NCBI GenBank assembly: GCA_937873135.1
Contig: CALMVQ010000132.1
Location: forward strand, 1-64,000
DNA: 64,000 nucleotides
Direction: 5' to 3'
DNA from: an uncultured Scytonema sp.
GTDB taxonomy: Bacteria > Cyanobacteriota > Cyanobacteriia > Cyanobacteriales > Nostocaceae
The notes below the pieces were generated by a model. It saw nothing but the letters and a program-made list of their open reading frames with translations, was not told the origin of the DNA and did no database searches. Position numbers and translations under genes: made by a program. Of this stretch, positions 55,080 to 64,000 are shown one piece after another (positions within the stretch are counted from its first letter, which is position 1; the number at the start of each line of letters is the position of its first letter).

Positions 55080-56873
55080 ATGAACACTAAGCAGAAATTT
55101 TCAACATTGGTAGAGCTGCTGCGCTATCGAGGAACACATCAGTCTAACCAAACAGCCTATACATTCCTCTATAATGGGGAAATTGAAACAGGAAGCTTGA
55201 CTTATGGAGAACTGGAACAGCAGGCGCGAGCGATCGCAACTCAGCTTCTGAAGCTGGGGTTGACTGATGGCGATCGGGCATTGCTGCTTTACCCACCAGG
55301 TCTGGAATTCATTTCAGCTTTCTTTGGATGTTTGTATGCAGGGTTAGTAGCGGTTCCAGCTAAGGTGAACAGCTACAATGAAAAACTGTCTAGGTTAGAG
55401 GCGATTCTGCTAGATGCCGAGGCCAAGGCGGCACTTACCACAACATCTTTGTTATCTAGTACAAAAAAACGATTTGACCAAAATCAAAAATTGGCTGGTC
55501 TGCACTGGATAAGCACGGACAACATTTCTAGTGATTTAGAGATAGACTCATACGAGATAGCTCTAAATGGTAAAACCTTAGCCTATCTCCAATATACGTC
55601 GGGTTCCACGAACCAGCCTAAGGGGGTGATGGTAAGTCACAACAATCTACTATGTAATTTGGAGGCTCTTGACTTAGTATGGGAGCATACACCAGATAGT
55701 GTCATGGTAACGTGGCTTCCTACCTTCCATGATATGGGGCTTATCTATGGAATACTTCAACCTTTCTATAAAGGGTTCCCTTGTTACATGATGGCACCAG
55801 TGTCTTTTCTTCAGCGCCCTTTGCGATGGTTGCAGGCGATTTCGCGATACAAGGCTACTCATAGTGCTGCTCCTAATTCCGCCTACCAGCTTTGCGTAGA
55901 TAAGATTCCTCCAGAACTACGAACTAACTTAGATCTTAGTTGCTGGCGCGTGGCTTTAAATGGTGCAGAACCTGTTAGATACCATACCATCAAACAGTTT
56001 TCTGAAGCCTTTGCTCCCTGTGGTTTTAACAAAACTACTTTCTGTCCTGCCTATGGTCTTGCTGAAGGGTCTTTGAAACTGACTGCTGTGCCGACAGGGG
56101 TCTTACCGAGGTTCTCTAAGGTTCAGGCAGAAGCGCTAGCAAAAAATTGGGCTATGGAGGTCACTGAAGAGCAACAGATCGTACACACTCTAGTTGGATG
56201 TGGATGGACTAAGATGGATACAAAAATCATCATCGTTCATCCTGAATCATTAACCCAATGTTCACCCCAAGAAGTGGGCGAGATTTGGGTATCAGGTTCC
56301 ACTGTAGCTCAAGGCTACTGGAGGCAATCTGAAGAGACGAAGCAAACCTTCCAAGCTTATCTGTCAGATACGAGCGTTAGCACACCGTTAGCGACGCCAG
56401 GAGCTCATGGTCCATTTCTACGAACTGGTGACCTGGGATTTGTAAAGGATGGTGAGTTGTTCATCACTGGTCGCCTCAAGGATGTCATTATCATTCGAGG
56501 TCGCAATCATTATCCTCAGGATATTGAACTGACAGTGGAACAGAGCCATCCGGGATTGCGTATGGACTGTGGGGCTGCTTTTGGAGTTGAGGTAGATAGC
56601 GAGGAGCAACTGGTCGTTGTACAGGAGGTGGAACGAACTTGGATGCGGAAGCTAAATCTGGATGAGGTGATTGGAGACATCCGTCAGGCGGTGATGATGC
56701 AACATGAACTGCGGGTTTATGCAGTAGCGTTAATTAAGCCAGCAAGTATTTCCAAAACTTCAAGTGGTAAGATAATGCGTCGTGCCTGTCGAACCAAATT
56801 TTTAGAGGGAACTCTTGAAGTCTTAAATTCGGGTGTTAGTAATTTAGAACACTTGAATAAACTAGCTGTTTAG
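55080..56873 (+). CDS. Fatty-acyl-AMP ligase (FAAL)
   Basis: The 597-residue protein has the FAAL pattern: QYTSGSTNQPKGVMVSH, WLPTFHDMGLIYGIL, an acyl-pocket SAAPNSAYQLCVDKIP, CPAYGLAEGSLKL and RTGDLGFVKDGELFITGRLKD, plus the C-terminal GKIMRRACR lysine. It activates a fatty acid with ATP and passes the acyl-AMP to an ACP. An extra 12-13 residues (about 431-443, SVSTPLATPGAH) precede GPFLRTGDL. Their DNA contains two GCGTTAG/CCGTTAGCGACGCC-like palindromic pieces, so a repeat may have inserted in frame. The halogenase-ACP gene follows about 100 bp later. Confidence 0.93.
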   Translation: MNTKQKFSTLVELLRYRGTHQSNQTAYTFLYNGEIETGSLTYGELEQQARAIATQLLKLGLTDGDRALLLYPPGLEFISAFFGCLYAGLVAVPAKVNSYNEKLSRLEAILLDAEAKAALTTTSLLSSTKKRFDQNQKLAGLHWISTDNISSDLEIDSYEIALNGKTLAYLQYTSGSTNQPKGVMVSHNNLLCNLEALDLVWEHTPDSVMVTWLPTFHDMGLIYGILQPFYKGFPCYMMAPVSFLQRPLRWLQAISRYKATHSAAPNSAYQLCVDKIPPELRTNLDLSCWRVALNGAEPVRYHTIKQFSEAFAPCGFNKTTFCPAYGLAEGSLKLTAVPTGVLPRFSKVQAEALAKNWAMEVTEEQQIVHTLVGCGWTKMDTKIIIVHPESLTQCSPQEVGEIWVSGSTVAQGYWRQSEETKQTFQAYLSDTSVSTPLATPGAHGPFLRTGDLGFVKDGELFITGRLKDVIIIRGRNHYPQDIELTVEQSHPGLRMDCGAAFGVEVDSEEQLVVVQEVERTWMRKLNLDEVIGDIRQAVMMQHELRVYAVALIKPASISKTSSGKIMRRACRTKFLEGTLEVLNSGVSNLEHLNKLAV

Positions 56874-56991
56874 AGCGTTAGTAGAAGCAATTTCAAGAAT
56901 ATTACTTTCCAGTTCACTTTGTAGAAACGTGCTGATCTCATCAGCATGACAAAAAAATGCAAGTCATTTATTGAGAAAAAGAGGTATGTAT

Positions 56992-58407
56992 ATGTTGACT
57001 CAAGATCAGATCAAGTTAACCGAAGGCCAGATCAAGCATTTTGCAGAGAAAGGATGGGTTGGTCCCCTCGATATATTTTCGCAGTCAGAATTTGGTGCCC
57101 TTAAACAATGCTTAGAAACTAATAGTTCTGTTGCTGAAGTAGATGGTCAGCAGATGATGACGTTCTACAACAATATAATGAATCTCAACACATCTCGTGA
57201 CCTTCACCTGTTCCACAAACCAATAGCTGAGTTTTTTAAAAACCCCAAGCTTGTTAGCCTGTTAAACCAACTGGGTGAACCTAATTTGCTGTTGTGGAAT
57301 ACAAATGTCTTTTGCAAAATGCCAGGAGAAGGTGAGATCAAGTGGCATCAAGTTTATGATTCTTACGATCCTAGTGCTTATGATCCTCAAAAGCCAGCAC
57401 TGCTTTACCCCAAAGATGAAAGTTTTTTAAATCTAACAGTGTGGGTGGCAATAGATGATGCTACTATTGAGAAAGGTTGCTTAAATTTTGCCAATGGCAC
57501 CCATGAGAAAAAATTTGCGCGGTTGCAAGTGTCTCCTGAGGAGGGAATGTTTGCAGGTGTGAAAAACCATAAAATGGTTTGGCAAGGGCGAAGACAATAT
57601 TCAGCAGTCTTTGACTTTAATGAAGATGAATGGACAGTGGAAGCAGTACCAGCTAAAGCGGGTCAAGTGATTATCTTCACTGAAAGGGTTATGCATTCTT
57701 CTCGTGGCAATAACTCCAATCAACGCCGACTAGGTATTAACGCACGTTACGTTCGTCCAAGTGTGCAGATTTATGCACATCGTCTGCAAGACGATTTCAT
57801 TGACGAAAATTTTCACAATATAAAAAGGCATTTCGCTATCCAGGTGTCAGGGCGCGACGATTATGGAATTAACGTTGTCAGAGAATGGAATGATTTGGAT
57901 GATACAGAAGTAGAGTTTCATACCATGTCCAATTTAGTTCGCTTCGGTTATGTTCAACTGCCCCAAGGCAAGCAACAAATAGAGATTGAGAGTCTTTACC
58001 AACAGGCTGTAGAAGGGGATTGTCAACAAGAGGAGCCAGACCCAATTCTACAACCACGAAAGTATATTCAATGGCAAGCTTGGAATAAAATTAAGGGGAC
58101 GAGTCGCACAGAGGCGATGAAACAGTACAGCCAACTGATAGCCAAACTGCCACGCATAGATAGACAAAAGAAACTACCTTTAGACGAAGAGATTAAAGCT
58201 TGGTTAGTCGCTTATGTAGCTAAACTGCTGAACATGGAACCAGAGAAGGTAGATTGTACTCTTCTTTTTGAGCGCTATGCTTTAGGCTCAGCTGATTCAG
58301 CAATTCTAACTGGTGAACTGGGGGCTTGGCTGGAACGAGAGCTTTCTCCTACGTTGCTTTACAATTACCCCAATATAGAGAATTTGGCTAAACATTTAGG
58401 ATCGTAA
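56992..58407 (+). CDS. PhyH-family Fe(II)/2OG halogenase-like enzyme fused to ACP
   Basis: ATG 56992 is chosen after GAGG at 56981-56984. Residues 1 to about 290 form a phytanoyl-CoA-hydroxylase fold with first iron histidine His119 in KWHQVYD, distal His235 in ERVMHSSRGNNSNQRR and LGINARYV. The position that is Asp or Glu in hydroxylases (His-x-Asp) is Val121, as expected if chloride takes the ligand place as in SyrB2-like enzymes. Residues about 395-471 are an ACP with LGSADS (Ser436) and LSPTLLYNYPNIENLAKHL. The likely job is halogenation of the FAAL-activated acyl chain on its own ACP, as in HctB. Experimental proof would be needed to exclude hydroxylation. Confidence 0.82.
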   Translation: MLTQDQIKLTEGQIKHFAEKGWVGPLDIFSQSEFGALKQCLETNSSVAEVDGQQMMTFYNNIMNLNTSRDLHLFHKPIAEFFKNPKLVSLLNQLGEPNLLLWNTNVFCKMPGEGEIKWHQVYDSYDPSAYDPQKPALLYPKDESFLNLTVWVAIDDATIEKGCLNFANGTHEKKFARLQVSPEEGMFAGVKNHKMVWQGRRQYSAVFDFNEDEWTVEAVPAKAGQVIIFTERVMHSSRGNNSNQRRLGINARYVRPSVQIYAHRLQDDFIDENFHNIKRHFAIQVSGRDDYGINVVREWNDLDDTEVEFHTMSNLVRFGYVQLPQGKQQIEIESLYQQAVEGDCQQEEPDPILQPRKYIQWQAWNKIKGTSRTEAMKQYSQLIAKLPRIDRQKKLPLDEEIKAWLVAYVAKLLNMEPEKVDCTLLFERYALGSADSAILTGELGAWLERELSPTLLYNYPNIENLAKHLGS

Positions 58408-58715
58408 TCGTGCGCTACTAAACTGAAGTATGAATCAGCCTCAAGCACTTGTACCAAAGGTACAAAGAACAGTCTCTTCCTTTAGCTAAAAAATGATTTC
58501 GTATCTAAGTTTAGTAATGCTAGATTAGGTAATTTTGTAGCGGTTTTGGCGTAAGAATTATTTTGTGAACGAACCGCATTCGCCTTTAGGCGCTACTGCA
58601 CTTTAGATGCGAAGATTCTCCCAACCCTCCCCTTACCTTGGGGAGGGTGCAAGGGAGAGCGGGTGGGGCTTTGTACCTATTGAGCGTAATTATATTGGCA
58701 AAATTGTGAATAACT
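58408..58715. repeat. Short intergenic region with CCCTCCCC hairpin
   Basis: ACCCTCCCC (58624-58632) pairs with GGGGAGGGT (58640-58648) around a 7-nt loop. It is a common dispersed cyanobacterial motif. No gene is seen. Confidence 0.55.
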
Positions 58716-59243
58716 ATGATAGATACACTAAAATATATAAATTCAAAGCAGAGCATAGGTGAAGGACTTGTTTGGAGCGATAAAAACCATGACTTTAAGG
58801 TTTTACCACCGGAGTTTTGGAACTTCCACCTTGAAAGTTATCAAATTTGTAAAACCTGGCTACAAAATCACGAATCTATTCTCGATAGTGAGGAAGAGCA
58901 GTGTTACCAGCGTATTGTAACAGTTTTAAAAGACATAGGTAAGCTAATTGAGGAAGTTAAAGAACCGATTCAACTCAATCGCTTAAAAAAACTAAAAGTT
59001 TTGGTCAAATTACGACTTATTGTTGCAGATAAATTAGGAATAGAACCAAATAAAATTAACCCGCTATCGAACTTTGTGAATGACTTGGGAGCAGATTCTT
59101 TAGACATATTAGAACTATTTAAAGCTTTAGAAGAAGCCTTCAACATTGAAATTCATAATAAAGTAGTAGATGAAGTACTTTTGACTGTCCAACCAACCAT
59201 TGATTTTATCAGTAAAAAGATTGAATATCCTATTTTGTTGTAA
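58716..59243 (+). CDS. Acyl carrier protein with N-terminal extension
   Basis: The 175-residue protein has about 85 residues of unrecognised N-terminal sequence (LPPEFWNFHLESYQICKTW and more) and then a complete ACP with NDLGADSLDILELF (phosphopantetheine Ser128) and FISKKI. It is about twice the usual ACP length. The extension may dock the FAAL, the halogenase or the following PKS. It lies 107 bp before the PKS gene and may carry the modified starter chain. Confidence 0.82.
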   Translation: MIDTLKYINSKQSIGEGLVWSDKNHDFKVLPPEFWNFHLESYQICKTWLQNHESILDSEEEQCYQRIVTVLKDIGKLIEEVKEPIQLNRLKKLKVLVKLRLIVADKLGIEPNKINPLSNFVNDLGADSLDILELFKALEEAFNIEIHNKVVDEVLLTVQPTIDFISKKIEYPILL

Positions 59244-59349
59244 GCATATATTTCTACCTTGCTATTTAAGTGAAGTCCGAAAAGGGGGAGATAAATTCTT
59301 TTTTTCCTACCTATGAAATATATGTAAATTAAAAGTGTAACAGCTTACT

Positions 59350-62300
59350 ATGGAACCTATAGCAATTATTGGTATGGGGTGTCGTTTTCCCAGTGCTAAA
59401 GACCCAGAATCTTTTTGGAATTTGTTAAAAGATGGCAAAGACTTGATAACTGAGGTACCACCAGAAAGATGGGACATTGACACGTTTTATAATCCACAAG
59501 CAAGTAAGCCAACAAAAATGAGTACCCGTTGGGGTAGCTTTATAGAAAATATAGACCAATTTGATACTAATTTTTTTGGTATTTCTCCTCGAGAAGCACA
59601 ACAAATGGATCCTCAGCAAAGATTAGTGCTGGAGGTAGCTTGGGAAGCCCTGGAAAATTCTGCAATAATGTCAGACAAGCTAGCTGGCAGTCAAACTGGG
59701 GTATTTGTTGGAGTTTGTAACTGCGACTACGATCGCCTTTTGTGCCAAGATCTCGCTCATTTAAATGCTTACAGCGGCACTGGTACTAGTTACTCTATTG
59801 TAGCAAATCGTTTGTCTTATTTGCTAGATTTACGCGGACCAAGTATAACAGTGGATACTGCCTGCTCCGCTTCACTAGTGGCGATACATCTTGCATGCCA
59901 AAGTTTGCAAAATCAAGAGTCTCATCTAGCATTAGCTGGAGGAGTTAACCTCATTCTGTCTCCACACACAACCATCATTCTTTCTCAAGCAAACATGATG
60001 GCACCTGATGGACGTTGCAAAACGTTTGATGCCAGTGCAAATGGTTATGTACGAGGAGAAGGCTGTGGGATAGTGGTTCTCAAACGCTTTTCGGATGCTC
60101 TCAAAGATAAAAACAATATTCTGGCGGTTATTAAAGGATGGGCAGTTAATCAAGATGGTCTAAGCAATGGATTCACAGCTCCCAATGGACTTTCTCAACA
60201 AGCAGTTATCCGCCAAGCCTTGCAAAACGCTGAGGTGCAACCAGCACAAATTAGTTACCTTGAAGCCCATGGCACTGGTACTTCTTTGGGAGACCCTATT
60301 GAGTTTGAATCCTTCAAAACAGTATTAATGCAAGGACGTTCTTCAGATCAGCCTTGCTGGATTGGTTCGGTAAAAACTAATGTCGGGCATTTGGAGTCAG
60401 CAGCTGGCGTTGCTAGCTTAATTAAGGTAATATTATCTCTGCAACATCGGGAAATACCGCCTCATTTACACTTAAACCAGCTAAACCGATATATTTCTCT
60501 AGAAAAAACACCATTTTGCATTCCTACTAAGTGCCAGTCTTGGTCTACTGGTACAGAGCCGCGATTCGCTGGAGTCAGTGGATTTAGCGTTGGTGGAACC
60601 AATTGTCATATCGTTTTAGAAGAAGCGCCCACACCTACTGTGGTAGCTCGTGACATGGAACGCCCTTTGCACGTTCTTACCCTATCAGCGAAAAGTGAGA
60701 AGGCGCTACAGGAGTTGGCACAACGTTACGAAGCTTACTTTCAAGCTCACCCAGAGACATTATTCGCCGATGTTTGCTTTACTGCAAATACTGGGCGTAC
60801 GCATTTTACTCATCGACTTGCTGTTATAGCTGAATCTAATGTGCAGTTCCAAGGAACACTTAGTACTTTTGCAACGGGAGAAAAAGCTACTGGACTAGTA
60901 AGTGGAATTGTGCAGAGTTTGAATTCACCTAAGATAGCCTTCCTCTTTACGGGTCAAGGTTCTCAGTACGTGAATATGGGACGCCAACTCTACGACACTC
61001 AACCCACGTTCCGACGAACTCTTGACCTTTGCGATCGCATTTTGAGTCCTTATCTGGAACAGTCGCTGCTCACAGTTTTGTATCCAGAACAAGGGATGAG
61101 TTCGCCTCTAGACGAGACAGTCTACACCCAACCAGCATTATTTGCCCTTGAGTATGCCTTAGCTGAGCTATGGAAGTCTTGGGGTATAGTTCCGGATGTA
61201 GTCATGGGTCATAGTGTAGGTGAATATGTTGCTGCCTGTGTTGCAGGAGTATTCAGTTTAGAAGATGGCTTAAAGCTGATTGCTCAGCGAGCACAGCTCA
61301 TGGAAGCCTTACCCAAAAATGGTATGATGGTAGCAGTGTTTGCCCCTGAAGCACAGGTAGTAGCCGCCATTCAACCATACTTTCAAGAAGTGGCGATCGC
61401 CGCCATTAACGGCCCAGAGAACATTGTGATTTCAGGAAAGTGCGGGACAGTAGAGGTGGTTATTGCTGCCTTAAAAGCAGAAGGAATCAAAACCCGACAG
61501 TTAAATGTCTCCCATGCCTTCCACTCTCCTTTAATGGAGCCAATGTTAGCTGCTTTTGAAAAAGTGGCTTCAGAAATCACTTTCTCATCCCCAAAAATCA
61601 ACGTAATCTCTAATGTTACTGGTGGCTTAGATAAAACTGAAATAGTCACTCCTGAATATTGGTGTCACCATGTACGGCAACCAGTCAGATTTGCTGCGGG
61701 GATGGAAACCCTTGCTCGGAAAGGCTATCAAGTATTTATAGAAATTGGACCAAAGCCAACATTGTTAGGTATGGGACGCAGCCTATCAGATTCTGAAGTT
61801 GAACACTTTTGGTTGCCCAGTATGCGTCCGGGAAAAGATGATTGGCAACAGCTACTACAAAGTTTGGGGGAGTTGTATATTAGTGGCGTAAAAGTCGATT
61901 GGTCAAGCTTTGATCAAGACTATCATCGGCGGCATCTTCCCCTACCAACATACACCTGGCAACGACAGCGTTATTGGATTGAAACGACTGACACTGTTAG
62001 TCAAAAACCAGGATTCCTTGCCAAAAATAATGGAAGATTTCACCCATTAGTTGGTCAACGGTTATATCAAGCAGGTTCTCAGCAATTTTGTTTCGAGTCA
62101 CAAATCAGTCAAAAAGTACCAGCTTTTTTGGGCGATAAACATGTTTATGAGAAAGCTATTTTTCCAGCTACTGGTTATTTAGAAATGGCTTATTCTGCTG
62201 GGGTTACCGTTTTACAATCCGAGAACTTGGTGGTAGCGGAAGTTCTCATCCTGCACGCTTTAATTCTGCCAGAAAAAGAAGCCAAGACAATCCAATTAAT

Positions 62301-64000
62301 TTTGACACCTCAAGAAGCTTTAGAGTATTCCTTCCAAATTTTTAGTCTCAACCAATGGGATAAAAATGACTCAGAGCCATCTTGGACGCTTCATGCTACT
62401 GGTAAAATCCTTGTGGAGGAAAAAGACCAACAAACGTCACATATTAGCTTGGCTGCTTTGGAAGCAAGATGCTCTGAAAAAGTCTTGGTTCCAGACTATT
62501 ATCAACAGTGTCGAGAACGCTCAATTAACTATGGAGCTAGCTTTCAAGCTCTGGAATGTCTATGGAAAATGCCTTTAGTTAAGAAAACCCAGCTAACAGA
62601 AGAAGCCTTAGGCAAGATTCGGATACCAGAAGCATTATTTTTAGAGGCAGGAGAGTATAAACTTCACCCAGTACTACTCGATGCTTGCTTTCAAGTTGTT
62701 ATGGCGGCTTTTCCTGAGTCGCTGAAATCAGAAACATATTTGCTATCGGGTTTAGAGCGTCTGAGGATTTACTGTAGTTTTGGAATAAACTTGTGGAGTT
62801 ATGTTCAGTTGCATCCAATCCAGGAATCAAATCAGCAAACTCTTACAGCCAATATATATATATATGATGAAACTGGAGCCATTGTAGCTCAAGTAGAGCA
62901 GCTTTCTTTAAAGAAAACCAGTCGTGAGTTGTTGGGAAATACTCAAAAAGATTTAGAAAACTGGCTGTATAGAATTACTTGGCAACCCAAGGTTTATGAA
63001 GAAAATCCACAACCTTTTTTATTAGAAAAACCTGGTAGCTGGTTAATCTTTGCTGATGCTGGAGGCGTTGGAGTTAAGCTAGCTCAACTTTTTGAAGAGC
63101 GTGGTCATCGTTGTCTATTAATCTTTCCTAGTCAAGCTTATGAAAATTTTTCTCCTGAACATTACTACGTCAACCCGTCCAATCTAAAAGATTTCCAACA
63201 TTTATTCTCAGAAATTATTAAGAATAATCAACCTCCTTGCCGGGGAATAGTCCACCTGTGGAGTTTAGAGAAGACATTAGAAGAAGTATCTTCCCCTAGT
63301 GTTTTACAAAAAACGCAAGTTCTAGGCTGTGGCAGTGTACTGCATATAATTCAGGCATTAATACAAGCTGGATGGTCTTCTTTGCCTCGTCTATCTCTGA
63401 TAACTAAAGGCTCTCAACCAGTGGGTATGTCAACACCCTTACAAGTGCAACAAGCTCCTTTATGGGGTCTAGGTCGAGTCATTGCTCTGGAACATTCCGA
63501 CCTTCACTGTATGCGTCTGGACTTAGATCCATTAGGAGAGACAACAGATGAAGCTCAAACAATATTCACACAAGTATGGTCTCCCGATCAAGAAGATCAA
63601 ATTGCCTATCGTCAGGGAACCCGTTATGTAGCTAGATTGCAACGTACTTCTTATAACGATCAAGTTTCTGCAAATCAACCTTCCGAGCACTATATTACCA
63701 AACACCTTAACAAAGAAGTTTCAACACAAAATACTCATATCACTGAAAAAGTTTTTATTCAAAAAGAAAGTAGTTACTTGATTACGGGAGGTTTAGGAGC
63801 AATAGGACTTCAGGTAGCACAGTGGTTAGTAGAGCAAGGAGCACGCCACTTAGTGCTAACCGGACGTCGTGACGCCTCACACACAGCACAAAAAGTTATT
63901 AGCCAATTCGAGAATGCTGGGATTAAAGTTGTAGTTGTCAAAACCGATGTTTCTCATTTTCAAGATGTAGCCAGTTTGTTAGAAATGGTGAAAGTTTCAA
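59350..64000 (+). CDS. Type I modular PKS: KS-AT-DH-KR (3' end outside the window)
   Basis: From ATG 59350 the frame stays open for 1550 codons to the window end. It starts directly with a KS (Cys172 in DTACSAS, His307 in EAHGTGT, His347 in TNVGH). The AT has Ser622 in GHSVGE and HAFHS at 722-726, which predicts malonyl-CoA. In the DH, the usual DHxxxG...P site reads DKHVYEKAIFPATGYLEM: the catalytic position is Lys930 and the histidine is shifted to 931. The second DH aspartate (LLDACFQ) is intact. The KR nucleotide motif ITGGLGAIG begins at about 1478. No ACP or ER is reached. It would extend the halogenated starter by two carbons. Confidence 0.93.
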   Translation, partial: MEPIAIIGMGCRFPSAKDPESFWNLLKDGKDLITEVPPERWDIDTFYNPQASKPTKMSTRWGSFIENIDQFDTNFFGISPREAQQMDPQQRLVLEVAWEALENSAIMSDKLAGSQTGVFVGVCNCDYDRLLCQDLAHLNAYSGTGTSYSIVANRLSYLLDLRGPSITVDTACSASLVAIHLACQSLQNQESHLALAGGVNLILSPHTTIILSQANMMAPDGRCKTFDASANGYVRGEGCGIVVLKRFSDALKDKNNILAVIKGWAVNQDGLSNGFTAPNGLSQQAVIRQALQNAEVQPAQISYLEAHGTGTSLGDPIEFESFKTVLMQGRSSDQPCWIGSVKTNVGHLESAAGVASLIKVILSLQHREIPPHLHLNQLNRYISLEKTPFCIPTKCQSWSTGTEPRFAGVSGFSVGGTNCHIVLEEAPTPTVVARDMERPLHVLTLSAKSEKALQELAQRYEAYFQAHPETLFADVCFTANTGRTHFTHRLAVIAESNVQFQGTLSTFATGEKATGLVSGIVQSLNSPKIAFLFTGQGSQYVNMGRQLYDTQPTFRRTLDLCDRILSPYLEQSLLTVLYPEQGMSSPLDETVYTQPALFALEYALAELWKSWGIVPDVVMGHSVGEYVAACVAGVFSLEDGLKLIAQRAQLMEALPKNGMMVAVFAPEAQVVAAIQPYFQEVAIAAINGPENIVISGKCGTVEVVIAALKAEGIKTRQLNVSHAFHSPLMEPMLAAFEKVASEITFSSPKINVISNVTGGLDKTEIVTPEYWCHHVRQPVRFAAGMETLARKGYQVFIEIGPKPTLLGMGRSLSDSEVEHFWLPSMRPGKDDWQQLLQSLGELYISGVKVDWSSFDQDYHRRHLPLPTYTWQRQRYWIETTDTVSQKPGFLAKNNGRFHPLVGQRLYQAGSQQFCFESQISQKVPAFLGDKHVYEKAIFPATGYLEMAYSAGVTVLQSENLVVAEVLILHALILPEKEAKTIQLILTPQEALEYSFQIFSLNQWDKNDSEPSWTLHATGKILVEEKDQQTSHISLAALEARCSEKVLVPDYYQQCRERSINYGASFQALECLWKMPLVKKTQLTEEALGKIRIPEALFLEAGEYKLHPVLLDACFQVVMAAFPESLKSETYLLSGLERLRIYCSFGINLWSYVQLHPIQESNQQTLTANIYIYDETGAIVAQVEQLSLKKTSRELLGNTQKDLENWLYRITWQPKVYEENPQPFLLEKPGSWLIFADAGGVGVKLAQLFEERGHRCLLIFPSQAYENFSPEHYYVNPSNLKDFQHLFSEIIKNNQPPCRGIVHLWSLEKTLEEVSSPSVLQKTQVLGCGSVLHIIQALIQAGWSSLPRLSLITKGSQPVGMSTPLQVQQAPLWGLGRVIALEHSDLHCMRLDLDPLGETTDEAQTIFTQVWSPDQEDQIAYRQGTRYVARLQRTSYNDQVSANQPSEHYITKHLNKEVSTQNTHITEKVFIQKESSYLITGGLGAIGLQVAQWLVEQGARHLVLTGRRDASHTAQKVISQFENAGIKVVVVKTDVSHFQDVASLLEMVKVS

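Overview
The window looks like an accessory region of a filamentous (Nostocales-type) cyanobacterial genome. The evidence is a moderate-to-low GC content, frequent GCGATCGC (HIP1-type) octamers, dispersed palindromes built on TTCGCG and GCGTTAGCG, heptanucleotide repeats, cyanobacteria-specific families (DUF1822, DUF3102, CHAT-CHASE2) and much insertion-sequence debris. I see no rRNA, tRNA, CRISPR array or core housekeeping operon.

Region A (1 to 19.2 kb, all + strand) is a biosynthetic cluster. After a beta-propeller fragment and a truncated copy of an NRPS start come a DUF1254/DUF1214 protein, a sulfotransferase, APS kinase and a NodU/TobZ-type carbamoyltransferase. An insertion-element junction follows. 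Then come a single-module NRPS (A-T-reductase), an SDR, and a compact set: fused aminodeoxychorismate synthase, BacA-like prephenate decarboxylase, BacB-like bicupin, AroQ chorismate mutase, a class IV aminotransferase-GNAT fusion, an HDAC-family amidohydrolase and a class I/II aminotransferase. Together these suggest chorismate to 4-amino-4-deoxychorismate to 4-amino-4-deoxyprephenate, then non-oxidative decarboxylation to a non-aromatic 4-amino-cyclohexadienyl or cyclohexenyl amino acid. The free amine may be acetyl-masked, the acid may be activated and reduced by the NRPS, and the product may be sulfated and/or carbamoylated. This is the most novel part of the window.

Region B (19.2 to 39.9 kb) is mixed. 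It holds a minus-strand operon (sigma-70-like factor, DUF1822, CHAT-CHASE2), a deletion-frameshift acyl-CoA synthetase pseudogene, an orphan Phd/YefM antitoxin, a small membrane peptide, a PrmA-like methyltransferase, a WD40 gene cut by an IS end, IS66-, ISAzo13- and IS6-like remnants, a DUF3102 protein, about 2.4 kb of AT-rich near-gene-free DNA, and a 939-residue NapH-like/FHA membrane protein. Several MITE-like elements lie here and at the region A junction.

Region C (39.9 to 64 kb, all + strand) is the start of a second cluster. It has a type II thioesterase, secreted beta-propeller, O-methyltransferase, Rieske oxygenase, P450, glycosyltransferase, RND efflux pair, FabF-like ketosynthase, FAAL, PhyH-family (probably halogenating) enzyme fused to an ACP, a free ACP, and a type I PKS (KS-AT-DH-KR) that runs off the window. 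The order FAAL, halogenase-ACP, PKS recalls hectochlorin-type starter assembly and predicts a halogenated, possibly methylated and glycosylated lipid-polyketide with dedicated export.
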